A stretch of 64,000 nt of DNA from NCBI GenBank assembly GCA_002295635.1, contig DBHK01000017.1:30091-94090 (forward strand), read 5' to 3'. A model generated the notes under the pieces. It ran no database searches. It was not told the DNA's origin and was given only the letters and a program-made list of their open reading frames with translations. The DNA is from UBA830 sp002295635. Lineage in GTDB: Bacteria; Pseudomonadota; Alphaproteobacteria; MPNO01; UBA830. The translations under genes were made by a program, and so were the position numbers. Of the stretch, positions 9,554 through 18,673 are shown piece after piece (the stretch's first letter is position 1; every line of letters starts with the position of its first letter).

Positions 9554-10639
9554 GTGACAGAATTCCGGCCTATATGGGCACTAGGTCTTATGAGCGGCAC
9601 GTCTATAGATGGTATAGACGCTGCCCTAGTCCAGACAGATGGCGAAAAGATCTTCAATTTCGGGCCGGCGTGCACCGTGCCCTATTCCTTCGCCCTTGAG
9701 CAGTCGATTAGATCAGCTCTCGGAAAGCAGAGTGAAAACGGGGAATTAGTCCGCAATCTTACGGATGCTCATGCGTCCGCCGTAGAAAACATCCTTTCAA
9801 AACACCCAACATATAAGGAAAAAATCCAGCTAATAGGCCTACACGGCCATACCCTATTTCACTCACCAGACGAAGGTGTCACCATCCAGGCCGGTGATGG
9901 AGAGAGACTCGCAAAAAAAACTGGTTACGACGTTGTATACGACTTCCGCTTTGCTGACGTAGCGTCAGGCGGTCAAGGTGCTCCGTTAGTTCCGCTTTTC
10001 CACGAAGCCCTTGGCCGGGATTTAGACGGACCGATAGAAGTCGTCAATATTGGTGGAATATCGAACATCACTTGGATTGATCCAGCGGGAGACATGCCGC
10101 CGATAGCGTTCGACACCGGCCCCGGCAATGCCCTGCTGGATGACTGGGTCAGGAGTACTAGCAATTTGATGTACGATCGAGACGGGGTGTTAAGTTCCTG
10201 TGGCACACCTCACAGAGATACCCTTTTAAAGCTAATGAACAACCCGTATTTTGATAGACCGCCCCCCAAGTCACTCGACCGGCTATCTTTGAATACAGAG
10301 CTCGTAAATGGCCTCTCTCCTGCGGATGGCGCGGCAACATTGGTACATTTTACCTGCGAAACCATCGCAGGTAATTTCGCGCACGTGCCATCTAAACCGA
10401 AAAGGCTATTAATTACTGGTGGCGGTCGACACAACCCAAACATAATGCGAACTTTAGCTGAAATAGCTGGGCTTCCAGTTTCCCCAGTAGAAGCGGTCAA
10501 CTGGGATGGCGACGCTATTGAAGCACAGGCTTTCGCCTTCTTAGCTGTCCGCTCACTACGTGGTTTACCTTTAAGCCTCCCATCGACCACGGGGGTACCT
10601 GAACCGACTACAGGAGGCAGGCTGGCACGGACTAGCTAA
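9554..10639 (+). CDS. anmK: Anhydro-N-acetylmuramic acid kinase
   Basis: AnmK cleaves and phosphorylates 1,6-anhydro-MurNAc released by lytic transglycosylases, giving MurNAc-6-phosphate for murein recycling. The family signature GLMSGTSIDGIDAALV is at residues 11-26. A second conserved block, FDTGPGNALLDDW, and the Gly-rich LLITGGGRHNP near the C-terminus complete the sugar-kinase fold. Start choice: the open frame runs back into the deacetylase gene, but GTG at 9554 gives a protein that begins normally 10 residues before the signature (361 residues, usual length about 370). Translation is probably coupled to the upstream gene. The ribosome site is weak. Confidence 0.93.
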   Translation: MTEFRPIWALGLMSGTSIDGIDAALVQTDGEKIFNFGPACTVPYSFALEQSIRSALGKQSENGELVRNLTDAHASAVENILSKHPTYKEKIQLIGLHGHTLFHSPDEGVTIQAGDGERLAKKTGYDVVYDFRFADVASGGQGAPLVPLFHEALGRDLDGPIEVVNIGGISNITWIDPAGDMPPIAFDTGPGNALLDDWVRSTSNLMYDRDGVLSSCGTPHRDTLLKLMNNPYFDRPPPKSLDRLSLNTELVNGLSPADGAATLVHFTCETIAGNFAHVPSKPKRLLITGGGRHNPNIMRTLAEIAGLPVSPVEAVNWDGDAIEAQAFAFLAVRSLRGLPLSLPSTTGVPEPTTGGRLARTS

Positions 10640-10829
10640 GAATATTCTGACAAGTTTTTAAAAGTTGCTACGGTCGATCTAAAAACGCCCCGCCCCCCGT
10701 ATGATCACGAATTCTTCCACTTTATAATTCCACAGAAGCAGATATTTCAAAAGGATCCGGGTTTCCGGTACGCACTTTCGCGCTATCATTTGGTCAGTCT
10801 ATCGGCCGTTAGTTTCAGTATATCTGATA

Positions 10830-11964
10830 TTAGGTTGAATTACCCGTGTCTTCTTCAACGCCATCTCCGGCCACCCGCTGGGCTAGGGCGGCTGCCATAA
10901 AGTCATCGAGATCTCCGTCGAGAACGTTTTGAGTATTCGAGGTTTCAACCTCGGTTCGGAGATCTTTTACCATTTGATAAGGATGTAACACATATGACCT
11001 GATCTGATGTCCCCAGCCGATCTCTGTCTTAGCATCCTGCTCCGCCTGCGCCGCCTCTTCGCGGCGCTGTAGTTCCGCTTCGTACAGGCGTGCTCGCAGC
11101 ATCCGCATCGCCTCAGCCCGGTTACGGTGCTGAGACCGGTCGTTCTGGCATGCGACGACGATGCCAGAGGGAATATGCGTGATACGGATCGCGCTATCCG
11201 TAGTATTGACGTGCTGTCCACCAGCTCCCTGAGATCGATAGGTATCGATGCGTAGGTCTTTCTCATCAACCGCTATCTCGATGTCGTCATCAATCTCCGG
11301 ATAAGCCCAAACCGAAGCGAAGCTAGTGTGACGCCGAGCGCTGGAGTCATAAGGTGATATTCGCACTAAACGATGGACGCCACTTTCTGTTTTTAGCCAG
11401 CCATATGCATTATGGCCCTGAATCCGGATGGTAGCCGATTTCAATCCGGCTTCTTCCCCTGGACTTTCCTCCATCACTTCAACCTCACACCCATGGGATT
11501 CCGACCATCTGATGTACATCCGAATCAGCATCTGAGCCCAGTCTTGGCTTTCTGTGCCTCCAGCGCCGGCATGCACCTCGAGGAAACAATCATTGGAGTC
11601 GGCTTCTCCGGACAGAAGGGTCTGAAGTTCCTGTTTAGCCGCTGATTTCTGGAGCTCGTGGAGCGTCTCTTCAGCCTCATTAATAATTTCTCTGTCGCCT
11701 TCAACTTCAGCTATTTCTATTAACTCAACTGTGTCGTTTAGATCCTGCACTAGGGACCAGTATTCCTGAAGCGACCTCTCAACCTGATTACGCTCGCGCA
11801 TAATTTTCTGCGCGCGCTCTCGGTTTGTCCAGAGTTCTGGGTCTTCGGCCTGAGAATTGAGCTCGTCTAGTCGTTTAGCTGCATGGTCCGGGTCAAAGGT
11901 GCCTCCTCAGCAGTTCTAGTGACTGCTCGATTTTATCGGCCAGAGCTTGCGTTTCAGCGCGCAT
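10830..11964 (-). CDS. prfB: Peptide chain release factor 2, with programmed +1 frameshift
   Basis: RF2 recognises UGA and UAA and triggers peptide release. Codons 1-23 run from ATG 11964 to CTT 11898 and end at an in-frame TGA (11895-11893). After a +1 shift the frame continues for 354 codons to 10830, for about 377 residues in all, the normal RF2 length. The shifted frame starts L-D-P-D-H-A-A-K-R-L and flows into the known RF2 coiled-coil domain. The catalytic GGQ motif is in SQGAGGQHVNTTDSAIRI. Anticodon recognition by the S-P-[FY]-type tripeptide appears here as SPYDSSARRHTSFASV. The gene is downstream of mrcA on the same strand, a usual alphaproteobacterial neighbour. It should be annotated as one gene with ribosomal slippage. 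Confidence 0.96.
11892..11907 (-). promoter_or_regulatory. prfB programmed +1 frameshift site
   Basis: On the minus strand the order is AGGAGG (11907-11902), three bases CAC, then CTT TGA C (11898-11892). This is the classical RF2 autoregulatory arrangement: an internal Shine-Dalgarno-like element three bases before a slippery CTT, followed by UGA with a C in the next position. When RF2 is scarce the ribosome pauses at UGA and slips +1 to read GAC, so synthesis of RF2 rises. E. coli has the same spacing with AGGGGG-TAT-CTT-TGA-C. Confidence 0.95.
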
Positions 11965-12036
11965 CTTTCTTTGTTTTCCCCATTCGAATTGAAGTCATAT
12001 ACACAAGGCAGGCAGTATCCCACTTATGTGTATATA

Positions 12037-14466
12037 TTAGTATAGACCGCGAAGCTTCCTCGTGGGAGTCACACCCCTATTTCCATTCTGAAACTCCCCG
12101 CCGCTGCCGTCGAGCACTTTTCCGGTTCCGGTCGGTATAGTGCCCGGGAGAAAGGCCTCAAGAATCACCCCTCGACGGCCGGACCGCACTGGTTTTCCTG
12201 TGCGATAATCGACGCGAACGAGTTCAAGACCGGGTGGTATACGAAAAGGGATAGCGGGTTTGTTCGAAAGCGCCGCCTCCATAAAAGATTTAAAAATAGG
12301 TGCTGCAACAGATGATCCTGTTTCCCGCTTACCAAGGGGCTTAGGTGTATCAAACCCTACGTAGACCCCAACCGCTAAATCAGGGGAGAAACCGACGAAC
12401 CAAGTGTCTCGGCTCTCATTTGTGGTACCTGTTTTCCCAGCAAGTGGTTTTCCGATAATATTTATTCGCCTACCAGTACCGCGTTTGACTACTCCCTCTA
12501 GCATCGAGACCAACTGGTAAGCTGTTCTTGGGTCTGCTATCTGTTCTCGGTTGTCTGGCAATTGCGGTAGATCTTCGTCCTCCCAAGCGATTTCGTCGCA
12601 GCCTACACAGCGGCGATCATCGTGCCGGAAGATAGTTTTCCCTGTTCGATTTTGGATCTTATCAATCAACGTGGGCTGTATACGCTTGCCGCCATTGACC
12701 AGCATCGCATAGGCCGTCGTCATGCGCATCAGAGTAGTTTCGCTAGCCCCCAAGGACATCGAAAGCATAGGCTTAAGATCATCGATAACATTGAAGCGTT
12801 TTGCATAGTCTACGACAGTCTCCATTCCAATATTTTGGGCTAGGCGAACGGTCATGAGGTTACGCGATTTCTCTATACCTATACGAAGTGGGCTGGCACC
12901 ATAGAATTTCTTTGTGTAGTTGCCCGGCCTCCAGCGTCCGAGGCCGGGCCCCTGATCTATGACAAACGGCGCATCCAGGATCTGGCTAGATGGGGTGAAG
13001 CCCTTATCCAGAGCGGCCAGATAGACAAAGGGCTTAAACGCCGAGCCTGGCTGACGAAAGGCCTGAGTCACCCGGTTGAATTGACTCAGTTCGGCAGAAA
13101 AGCCTCCTGACATCGCAAGTACGCGCCCGGTATGCGGATCCAGCACCACAATCGCGCCGCTAATTTGTGGGATTTGCCTGAGTGCGTATATGTCGAGGTT
13201 TGAGGGATCCTTATTATTTTCTTTCGCGACCGATTCAACCGCGATGACATCTCCCAAACTCAATACATCTCGGGGTAATTTAGGGGCTGGACCGGGCTGA
13301 TCTTTTTCGTCAAAACGTCGTGCCCAGTTCATTCCCTTCAATGGCAAAATACCCGAGGATTTGTCAGAGAAACCAATTTTTGCGCTTGTGTTAGATAACG
13401 ATAGTACAACAGCGGTCTTCCATTGTTCCACGTCTTCCGGGAGGGCATGCCTAGAAAGCTCACTATGCCAGCCCGGGCGTATATCGATCTGGCCGAGCGG
13501 ACCGCGCCAACCATGCCGCCTGTCGTAGGCGGACAGTCCCAAGCGTAAAGACGTGTCAGCGATTTTTTGCAACCGTGAATCTAATGTCGTCCTCACCGAA
13601 AGACCGCCACCATACAGTCCGCGGTCTCCATATGCATCCTGCAGTTCTCGGCGTACCTCTTCAACGAAGTAATCGGCTCTCGCTGCATCCGCTCCACCCG
13701 GTGGACGCACATCTACAGAATCCGCCATTTCAGCAGAAACAGCTTTTATTGAGATATAACCATTTTCTGCCATTCGGTTTAACACGTAGTTACGACGCGC
13801 CCTTGCCGCAGCAGGTTTGCGGATTGGATGATAGTTGTTTGGGGCTTTGGGCAAACCCGCAAGGAACGCAGCTTCTGCTAAAGTGAGATCATCTAACGAT
13901 TTATCAAAATAATTCAGCGCCGCCGCCGCGACCCCATAAGATCCAAAGCCTAGATAAATTTCGTTAAGATAAAGTTCCAATATTTTTTCTTTGGAGAACG
14001 CTCGCTCTATCCTAAGCGCGAGGATAACCTCTTTAACCTTTCTGGCAATGGACACCTCGTTCGTCAGTAGAAAGTTTTTCGCAACCTGTTGCGTAATAGT
14101 CGAAGCCCCAATGGGGCGCCGATCAGTATTTATACGGCGAAGGTTTGTCAGCGTCGCTCGGAGAATACCCGGAAGGTCGATTCCCCAATGGGTATAGAAA
14201 GTTTTGTCCTCCGACGATAGGAATGCCTCAATTACCCTCTTCGGCATCGCCGAAATCGGTACGAAGACGCGTTTCTCGCGCGCGAATTCTGCCATCAGTC
14301 GGCCGTCACCTGCATGGATACGGGTCACCGTCGGCGGGTTGTAGTCAGCGAGTTTTTGGTATTCCGGAAGATCCTTTCCAAAATAATAAAAGCCATAAAG
14401 CAGGCCACCCACGCCGGCGAATGTCAGTACTACGATCATCAGAAATGCCGCAGCCAAAATTCTCAT
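12037..14466 (-). CDS. mrcA: Penicillin-binding protein 1A (bifunctional class A PBP)
   Basis: Inner-membrane peptidoglycan synthase of 809 residues. A single N-terminal membrane helix (about 2-25) is followed by a glycosyltransferase family 51 domain, whose catalytic Glu is in SSEDKTFYTHWG (residues 84-95). The insert and linker precede the transpeptidase domain. The transpeptidase motifs are SAFK with nucleophile Ser475, SRN at 534-536 and KTGTT at 678-682. A CVGC pair near 620 lies in a variable loop. The PPTVTRIHAGDG tract matches alphaproteobacterial PBP1a. It lies between amiC and prfB, all on the minus strand, a conserved cell-wall cluster in this class. Confidence 0.96.
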   Translation of the reverse strand: MRILAAAFLMIVVLTFAGVGGLLYGFYYFGKDLPEYQKLADYNPPTVTRIHAGDGRLMAEFAREKRVFVPISAMPKRVIEAFLSSEDKTFYTHWGIDLPGILRATLTNLRRINTDRRPIGASTITQQVAKNFLLTNEVSIARKVKEVILALRIERAFSKEKILELYLNEIYLGFGSYGVAAAALNYFDKSLDDLTLAEAAFLAGLPKAPNNYHPIRKPAAARARRNYVLNRMAENGYISIKAVSAEMADSVDVRPPGGADAARADYFVEEVRRELQDAYGDRGLYGGGLSVRTTLDSRLQKIADTSLRLGLSAYDRRHGWRGPLGQIDIRPGWHSELSRHALPEDVEQWKTAVVLSLSNTSAKIGFSDKSSGILPLKGMNWARRFDEKDQPGPAPKLPRDVLSLGDVIAVESVAKENNKDPSNLDIYALRQIPQISGAIVVLDPHTGRVLAMSGGFSAELSQFNRVTQAFRQPGSAFKPFVYLAALDKGFTPSSQILDAPFVIDQGPGLGRWRPGNYTKKFYGASPLRIGIEKSRNLMTVRLAQNIGMETVVDYAKRFNVIDDLKPMLSMSLGASETTLMRMTTAYAMLVNGGKRIQPTLIDKIQNRTGKTIFRHDDRRCVGCDEIAWEDEDLPQLPDNREQIADPRTAYQLVSMLEGVVKRGTGRRINIIGKPLAGKTGTTNESRDTWFVGFSPDLAVGVYVGFDTPKPLGKRETGSSVAAPIFKSFMEAALSNKPAIPFRIPPGLELVRVDYRTGKPVRSGRRGVILEAFLPGTIPTGTGKVLDGSGGEFQNGNRGVTPTRKLRGLY

Positions 14467-14530
14467 ATTTCACCTCCAAGCGGCACCGCGGTCCGCCCCC
14501 TCGATACTGAGCGCTAAGAATATGGCTATA

Positions 14531-15748
14531 TTAAGGCTGATTAAGAGCTTCCTGACGGTCAAAATATCGGCGTATTGCCCGAGTCATCGCTGTCGCCATC
14601 CTCCGGCGTTGGCCAGGATCCCGCAGCAACCGCTCGTCCGAACGATTAGATAAATATCCAAGTTCGACCAATACGGAGGGAATATCCGGCGCCTTAAGCA
14701 CCGCAAAACCGGCAAACCTGTGAGTATTACGCAGCATTTTTCTGACTTTGGATAACTCTGTCACTAATTGGCGGGCGAAAACCGTGGATTCATTCATTGT
14801 TTCCCGCTGAGCGAGGTCGATAAGGATATTAACAACCTCGTTTGACTGCTCGTTCAAGTCCAAACCAGCAATCATGTCAGATTTATTTTCCTTCCTTGCA
14901 AGAGCAGCTGCTTCTTTATCAGACGCCCTTTCGGAGAGAGTATAAACTGACATGCCCCGCACTCGAGGATTGCGGATCGAATCTGCATGGATCGACAAAA
15001 AAAGGTCTGCGCCTGCGGCACGCGCACGGGCAATGCGCTCACGCAGTCGAATAAACACGTCTCGACCCCGCGTCAAACGAACCTCAAACTTGCCTGTCGC
15101 CCTTAATTGTCGTCGCAATTCCTTAGAAAAGGATAAGACTATATGTTTCTCCCAAACCCCGGACCGACTTATCGCCCCCGGGTCAACTCCTCCGTGTCCA
15201 GGGTCGATCATAATCACTATCTTCTCACCTGACTTTGACTTCGGCTTAAGCACCGGCGGGCGCAGCCGAGGGGTAGCGTCGGGCCCTGGCTTTGACCGTT
15301 TTCCAATTCGCGAGTAAGCAGCCATGAATGCGTTTTCTGTTACCCTCTTGATATCCAGAACAATACGATGCGGGCGTCCCGCGGCATTCGGCGGAATCAT
15401 GAATGCTTTGGTGATTCGAACTGGTCCTTTGGAGTCCAGAACAACACGGGACAAACCCGGCTTGAATAGCCCGAACCGCATCCCAGTAATTAGTCCACCG
15501 CTAGGCGGGGCCCGAAGTTTCGGTGACCACGTCACCTCGGGCATATCAACGACCACACGATAAGGTCTAGGCAGCGTAAATGTACGGAAATCAAGCGCCC
15601 TCGAAACTTCCATAACGACCCGTGTTTTACTCGCGTAAACACCGACTCTAACGTCGGAAACCTGCGGAGCCGCAACCGCAGCCTGCACTAGGAACATAGT
15701 TGCTCCCACGATTGCGAAACGGTCGAAAGTAACTCGTATCTTGCACAT
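14531..15748 (-). CDS. amiC: N-acetylmuramoyl-L-alanine amidase with AMIN domain
   Basis: Periplasmic zinc amidase that cuts the stem peptide from MurNAc during cell separation. The 405-residue precursor has a signal peptide ending near VQAAVAA (residue 27). An AMIN peptidoglycan-targeting domain covers about 32-140, a basic and Pro-rich linker about 148-172, and the Amidase_3 domain follows. Zinc ligands visible are His185 in MIDPGHGGVDPGAI and Glu200 in SGVWEKHIVL. FLSIHADS supplies the next His, and the C-terminal catalytic Glu is in SVLVELGYLSNRSDE. It lies upstream of mrcA and is divergent from rne across a 450-bp leader region. Confidence 0.94.
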   Translation of the reverse strand: MCKIRVTFDRFAIVGATMFLVQAAVAAPQVSDVRVGVYASKTRVVMEVSRALDFRTFTLPRPYRVVVDMPEVTWSPKLRAPPSGGLITGMRFGLFKPGLSRVVLDSKGPVRITKAFMIPPNAAGRPHRIVLDIKRVTENAFMAAYSRIGKRSKPGPDATPRLRPPVLKPKSKSGEKIVIMIDPGHGGVDPGAISRSGVWEKHIVLSFSKELRRQLRATGKFEVRLTRGRDVFIRLRERIARARAAGADLFLSIHADSIRNPRVRGMSVYTLSERASDKEAAALARKENKSDMIAGLDLNEQSNEVVNILIDLAQRETMNESTVFARQLVTELSKVRKMLRNTHRFAGFAVLKAPDIPSVLVELGYLSNRSDERLLRDPGQRRRMATAMTRAIRRYFDRQEALNQP

Positions 15749-16201
15749 ATTGCGGACCGTCAGAATTTAGACACAACATATATCCGTAAGCGCTGGATTT
15801 ATACAGTGAAATCCCTTCAGATATTTGTTGATTATAAGTTGTACCAACAGGGTGTGCAGTCTATCCTAATCAGGCGAACATCCGCGGATGAGACGGAGAA
15901 GCCCTCCGACGCTGACGCGGCCTCCATGCAATCAGCGCCCCTCGACTCGATACTATAAAATTGTCGACCGGCAGCTAGAAACGGCAGAAGGCGGCGCGGT
16001 TCAGTCGCGGTACATAGAACCTAAGGCCGAGCCCGATAATATATTGGGTTCCGCGACCAATTTGCGTCCTTGCCCTGGTGGCGCCCCTTTAGGGAGGCCC
16101 CATTTGGCAGGTTGACGGTGGCGCGGATGGTCTTGCAGGCTCGGCACAAACCCAATCGGTCGTTCGCACCTTGGGGGAGCTGTCGGCATGGAGAATTAAA
16201 T
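15749..16201 (+). promoter_or_regulatory. amiC-rne divergent promoter region and long rne leader
   Basis: About 450 bp without a credible protein gene. The half next to rne is GC-rich and can fold. ATTGGGTT at 16043-16050 is perfectly complementary to AACCCAAT at 16149-16156, closing a stem around roughly 100 nt. Inside it lie smaller pairs such as CCCCTTTAGGG. RNase E is known in other bacteria to control its own level through cleavage in a long structured 5' leader; that this leader does so is inference. Two short open frames overlap the region but have no ribosome site or recognisable sequence. A GGAG ribosome site lies just before ATG 16202. Confidence 0.45.
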
Positions 16202-18640
16202 ATGTCTAAGCGCATGCTTGTCGATGGTGCGCACCCTGAAGAGATTCGGGTTGTGGTTACAACAGGCAAACGTCTCGACGAATATGACATCGAGACCAGT
16301 TTCAAGAAACAGGTCAAAGGTAATATCTACCTCGCGAAGGTGACTCGGGTAGAACCGTCTTTGCAAGCTGCATTCGTTGATTTCGGCGGTAACCGTCATG
16401 GATTCCTCGCCTTCAGCGAGATTCATCCTGACTACTACCAAATTCCCATGGAGGATAGGCAAGCCCTCATTGAGGAGCAGGAGGAACTCGAACGTGAAGC
16501 CCGTGCCGCCCGAGAACATCTGGAAGACATTGACGGCGACGTCGGAGAGGACGCCGATGACGTTGATGTGGACGAAGCAGGTGATTCTTCAGAAATAGAA
16601 ATTGACGGCGAAGAACCGAAATATGACGGCAATTTAGAGGTTGAGTCCTACCCAGAGGAGATTAAAGAGTCCGATGGCACATCCCATGATGAAACTCTCG
16701 CAGAAAATACCGAAGTAGACCCTTCAGAAGCCACGAGGTCTCGCGACTCGGGAGGTGAAAGCTCCGACGCCGACAATGTCTCAGAGGCCTCGATACGCCG
16801 GAACACCCGAGGCGTACGACGCTATAAAATCCAAGAAGTAATTAAACGCCGGCAGATCCTTCTGGTTCAGGTGGTAAAGGAGGAGCGAGGCAACAAAGGG
16901 GCAGCGCTGACCACATACATCTCCCTCGCCGGTCGCTATTGCGTTCTAATGCCGAACTCCTCGCGCGGGGGAGGAATATCACGAAAGATCACCGGGCCTA
17001 AGGAACGCCGTAAGCTCCGCGACACACTCAACTCACTCGATATGCCAGACGGGATGGGCGTTATTATCCGGACAGCTGGTCTCGAACGCAGCAAAATGGA
17101 GATCAAACGCGATTTCGAATACCTTATCCGCGCATGGGACCAAGTCAGGGAGACAACGTTAGAGTCTACCGCACCTAATATGGTTTACGAGGAAGGAGAC
17201 ATCATTAAGCGCGCGATACGCGACGTTTACAGTAAAGATATCGAAGAAATACAGGTTGAGGGCACGGAGACATACCAGACCGCTAAGCGATTTATGCGAT
17301 TAATGATGCCGAGTCATGCCAAACGGGTGCAACAGTACCGCGACGGCACAATTCCGTTGTTCCAGAGATACCAGATTGAGCAGCAGTTAGATGCAATGCA
17401 CAACCCGGAAGTTCAATTGAAATCGGGTGGTTACATTGTGATTAACCCCACAGAGGCCCTTGTTGCTATTGATGTGAACTCCGGAAAATCCACCCGAGAA
17501 CGCAACATTGAAGAAACAGCGGTTAAGACAAATATCGAAGCGGCAGAGGAAGTTGCACGCCAACTACGCCTCCGTGATTTAGCTGGCCTCATTGTCATAG
17601 ACTTCATCGATATGGAAGACGGCCGAAATGTCCGTAAGGTTGAAAGGCGTCTTAAAGATGCAATGAAAACAGATCGGGCCCGATTGCAGATAGGGCGTAT
17701 CAGTAATTTTGGTTTATTAGAACTATCACGCCAGCGTCTTCGCCCAAGCCTGCTAGAAACAAGTACTCAGATTTGCCCAAATTGTCGGGGTACGGGATAT
17801 GTTCTGTCGACGGAATCAATGGCAATGCGCGTCCTGCGCACAATAGAGGAAGAAGGCATTCGGATGCGGACGAGCGAGATCACCGTCCGTATCCCGACAG
17901 AAGTGGCGTTGTACATCCTAAATCAGAAGCGTTCTACGTTGGTGAATATGGAAGAAAGGTACGGCTTTCAGGTAATCCTAGAAGGTGACGATACGATCGT
18001 ACCGCCTGATATTGATATCGAACGTATAAAAGGACGGCCGGAACCGGTAGCCAGAGGCAAGGATACCGCGCAACATATTACGGGTACCGATACCAAAGAA
18101 CCTGAGAACTCGGTTGACAATGCTTCTATAGAAAATGCGGGAAAAGAAGAGAAATCTGATAGACCTAAACGCAGTCGCCGGCGCCGAAGTCGCCGACGCC
18201 CCGATAATGGCGATGCCCCCACCGAAGCAGAATCTAAGAAAAATGGAGCAGATGAAAGTCCGGACGCACTTAAAGCTGACCAAGAAGACAACGCAGATGA
18301 AAAATCAGGATCTCAGCGTCGCCGTCGAGGCCGCCGAGGAGGAAGACGTCGGAATCGTAATGCCAATTCCGAAACCCAAGATAGCATAATAACAGGAAAG
18401 CAAAATGCACGAACCGGAAACGATCAAGCGTTGGACGAAGAGACGCCATCTTCCGGAACCGTTTCAGTCGGGACACAAAAACAAGTCAACCTCTCCAAAA
18501 ACCAATCGGGAGAGATCGCAGAATCTACTTTAATTGATACCTTCGACAGTGGAAAAGAGCTCTCAGATAATAACGAAACTACGGCAACAGGCGATGACAA
18601 ACCCAGACGCCGGGGCTGGTGGCAGAAAATAATTGACTAG
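16202..18640 (+). CDS. rne: Ribonuclease E
   Basis: Endoribonuclease and scaffold of the RNA degradosome, acting in mRNA decay and rRNA/tRNA processing. The start at ATG 16202 gives MSKRMLVDGAHPEEIRVVV, the standard N-terminus; the frame stays open 44 codons upstream but without conservation. It is 812 residues long. The RNase H-like start and S1 domain (about 37-85) are interrupted by a very acidic insert (about 85-200), as in other alphaproteobacteria. The catalytic DNase I-like part has AIDVNSGKSTRERN near 421 and LIVIDFIDMEDGRN near 463, holding the metal-binding Asp residues. The zinc-link is CPNCRGTGY near 524. The C-terminus is disordered with two Arg-rich RNA-binding patches (RRRRSRRRP, RRRRGRRGGRRR) and ends RRRGWWQKIID. 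Confidence 0.97.
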   Translation: MSKRMLVDGAHPEEIRVVVTTGKRLDEYDIETSFKKQVKGNIYLAKVTRVEPSLQAAFVDFGGNRHGFLAFSEIHPDYYQIPMEDRQALIEEQEELEREARAAREHLEDIDGDVGEDADDVDVDEAGDSSEIEIDGEEPKYDGNLEVESYPEEIKESDGTSHDETLAENTEVDPSEATRSRDSGGESSDADNVSEASIRRNTRGVRRYKIQEVIKRRQILLVQVVKEERGNKGAALTTYISLAGRYCVLMPNSSRGGGISRKITGPKERRKLRDTLNSLDMPDGMGVIIRTAGLERSKMEIKRDFEYLIRAWDQVRETTLESTAPNMVYEEGDIIKRAIRDVYSKDIEEIQVEGTETYQTAKRFMRLMMPSHAKRVQQYRDGTIPLFQRYQIEQQLDAMHNPEVQLKSGGYIVINPTEALVAIDVNSGKSTRERNIEETAVKTNIEAAEEVARQLRLRDLAGLIVIDFIDMEDGRNVRKVERRLKDAMKTDRARLQIGRISNFGLLELSRQRLRPSLLETSTQICPNCRGTGYVLSTESMAMRVLRTIEEEGIRMRTSEITVRIPTEVALYILNQKRSTLVNMEERYGFQVILEGDDTIVPPDIDIERIKGRPEPVARGKDTAQHITGTDTKEPENSVDNASIENAGKEEKSDRPKRSRRRRSRRRPDNGDAPTEAESKKNGADESPDALKADQEDNADEKSGSQRRRRGRRGGRRRNRNANSETQDSIITGKQNARTGNDQALDEETPSSGTVSVGTQKQVNLSKNQSGEIAESTLIDTFDSGKELSDNNETTATGDDKPRRRGWWQKIID

Positions 18641-18673
18641 AACTAATATAAGATCGGAACCAAGCATAACCCA

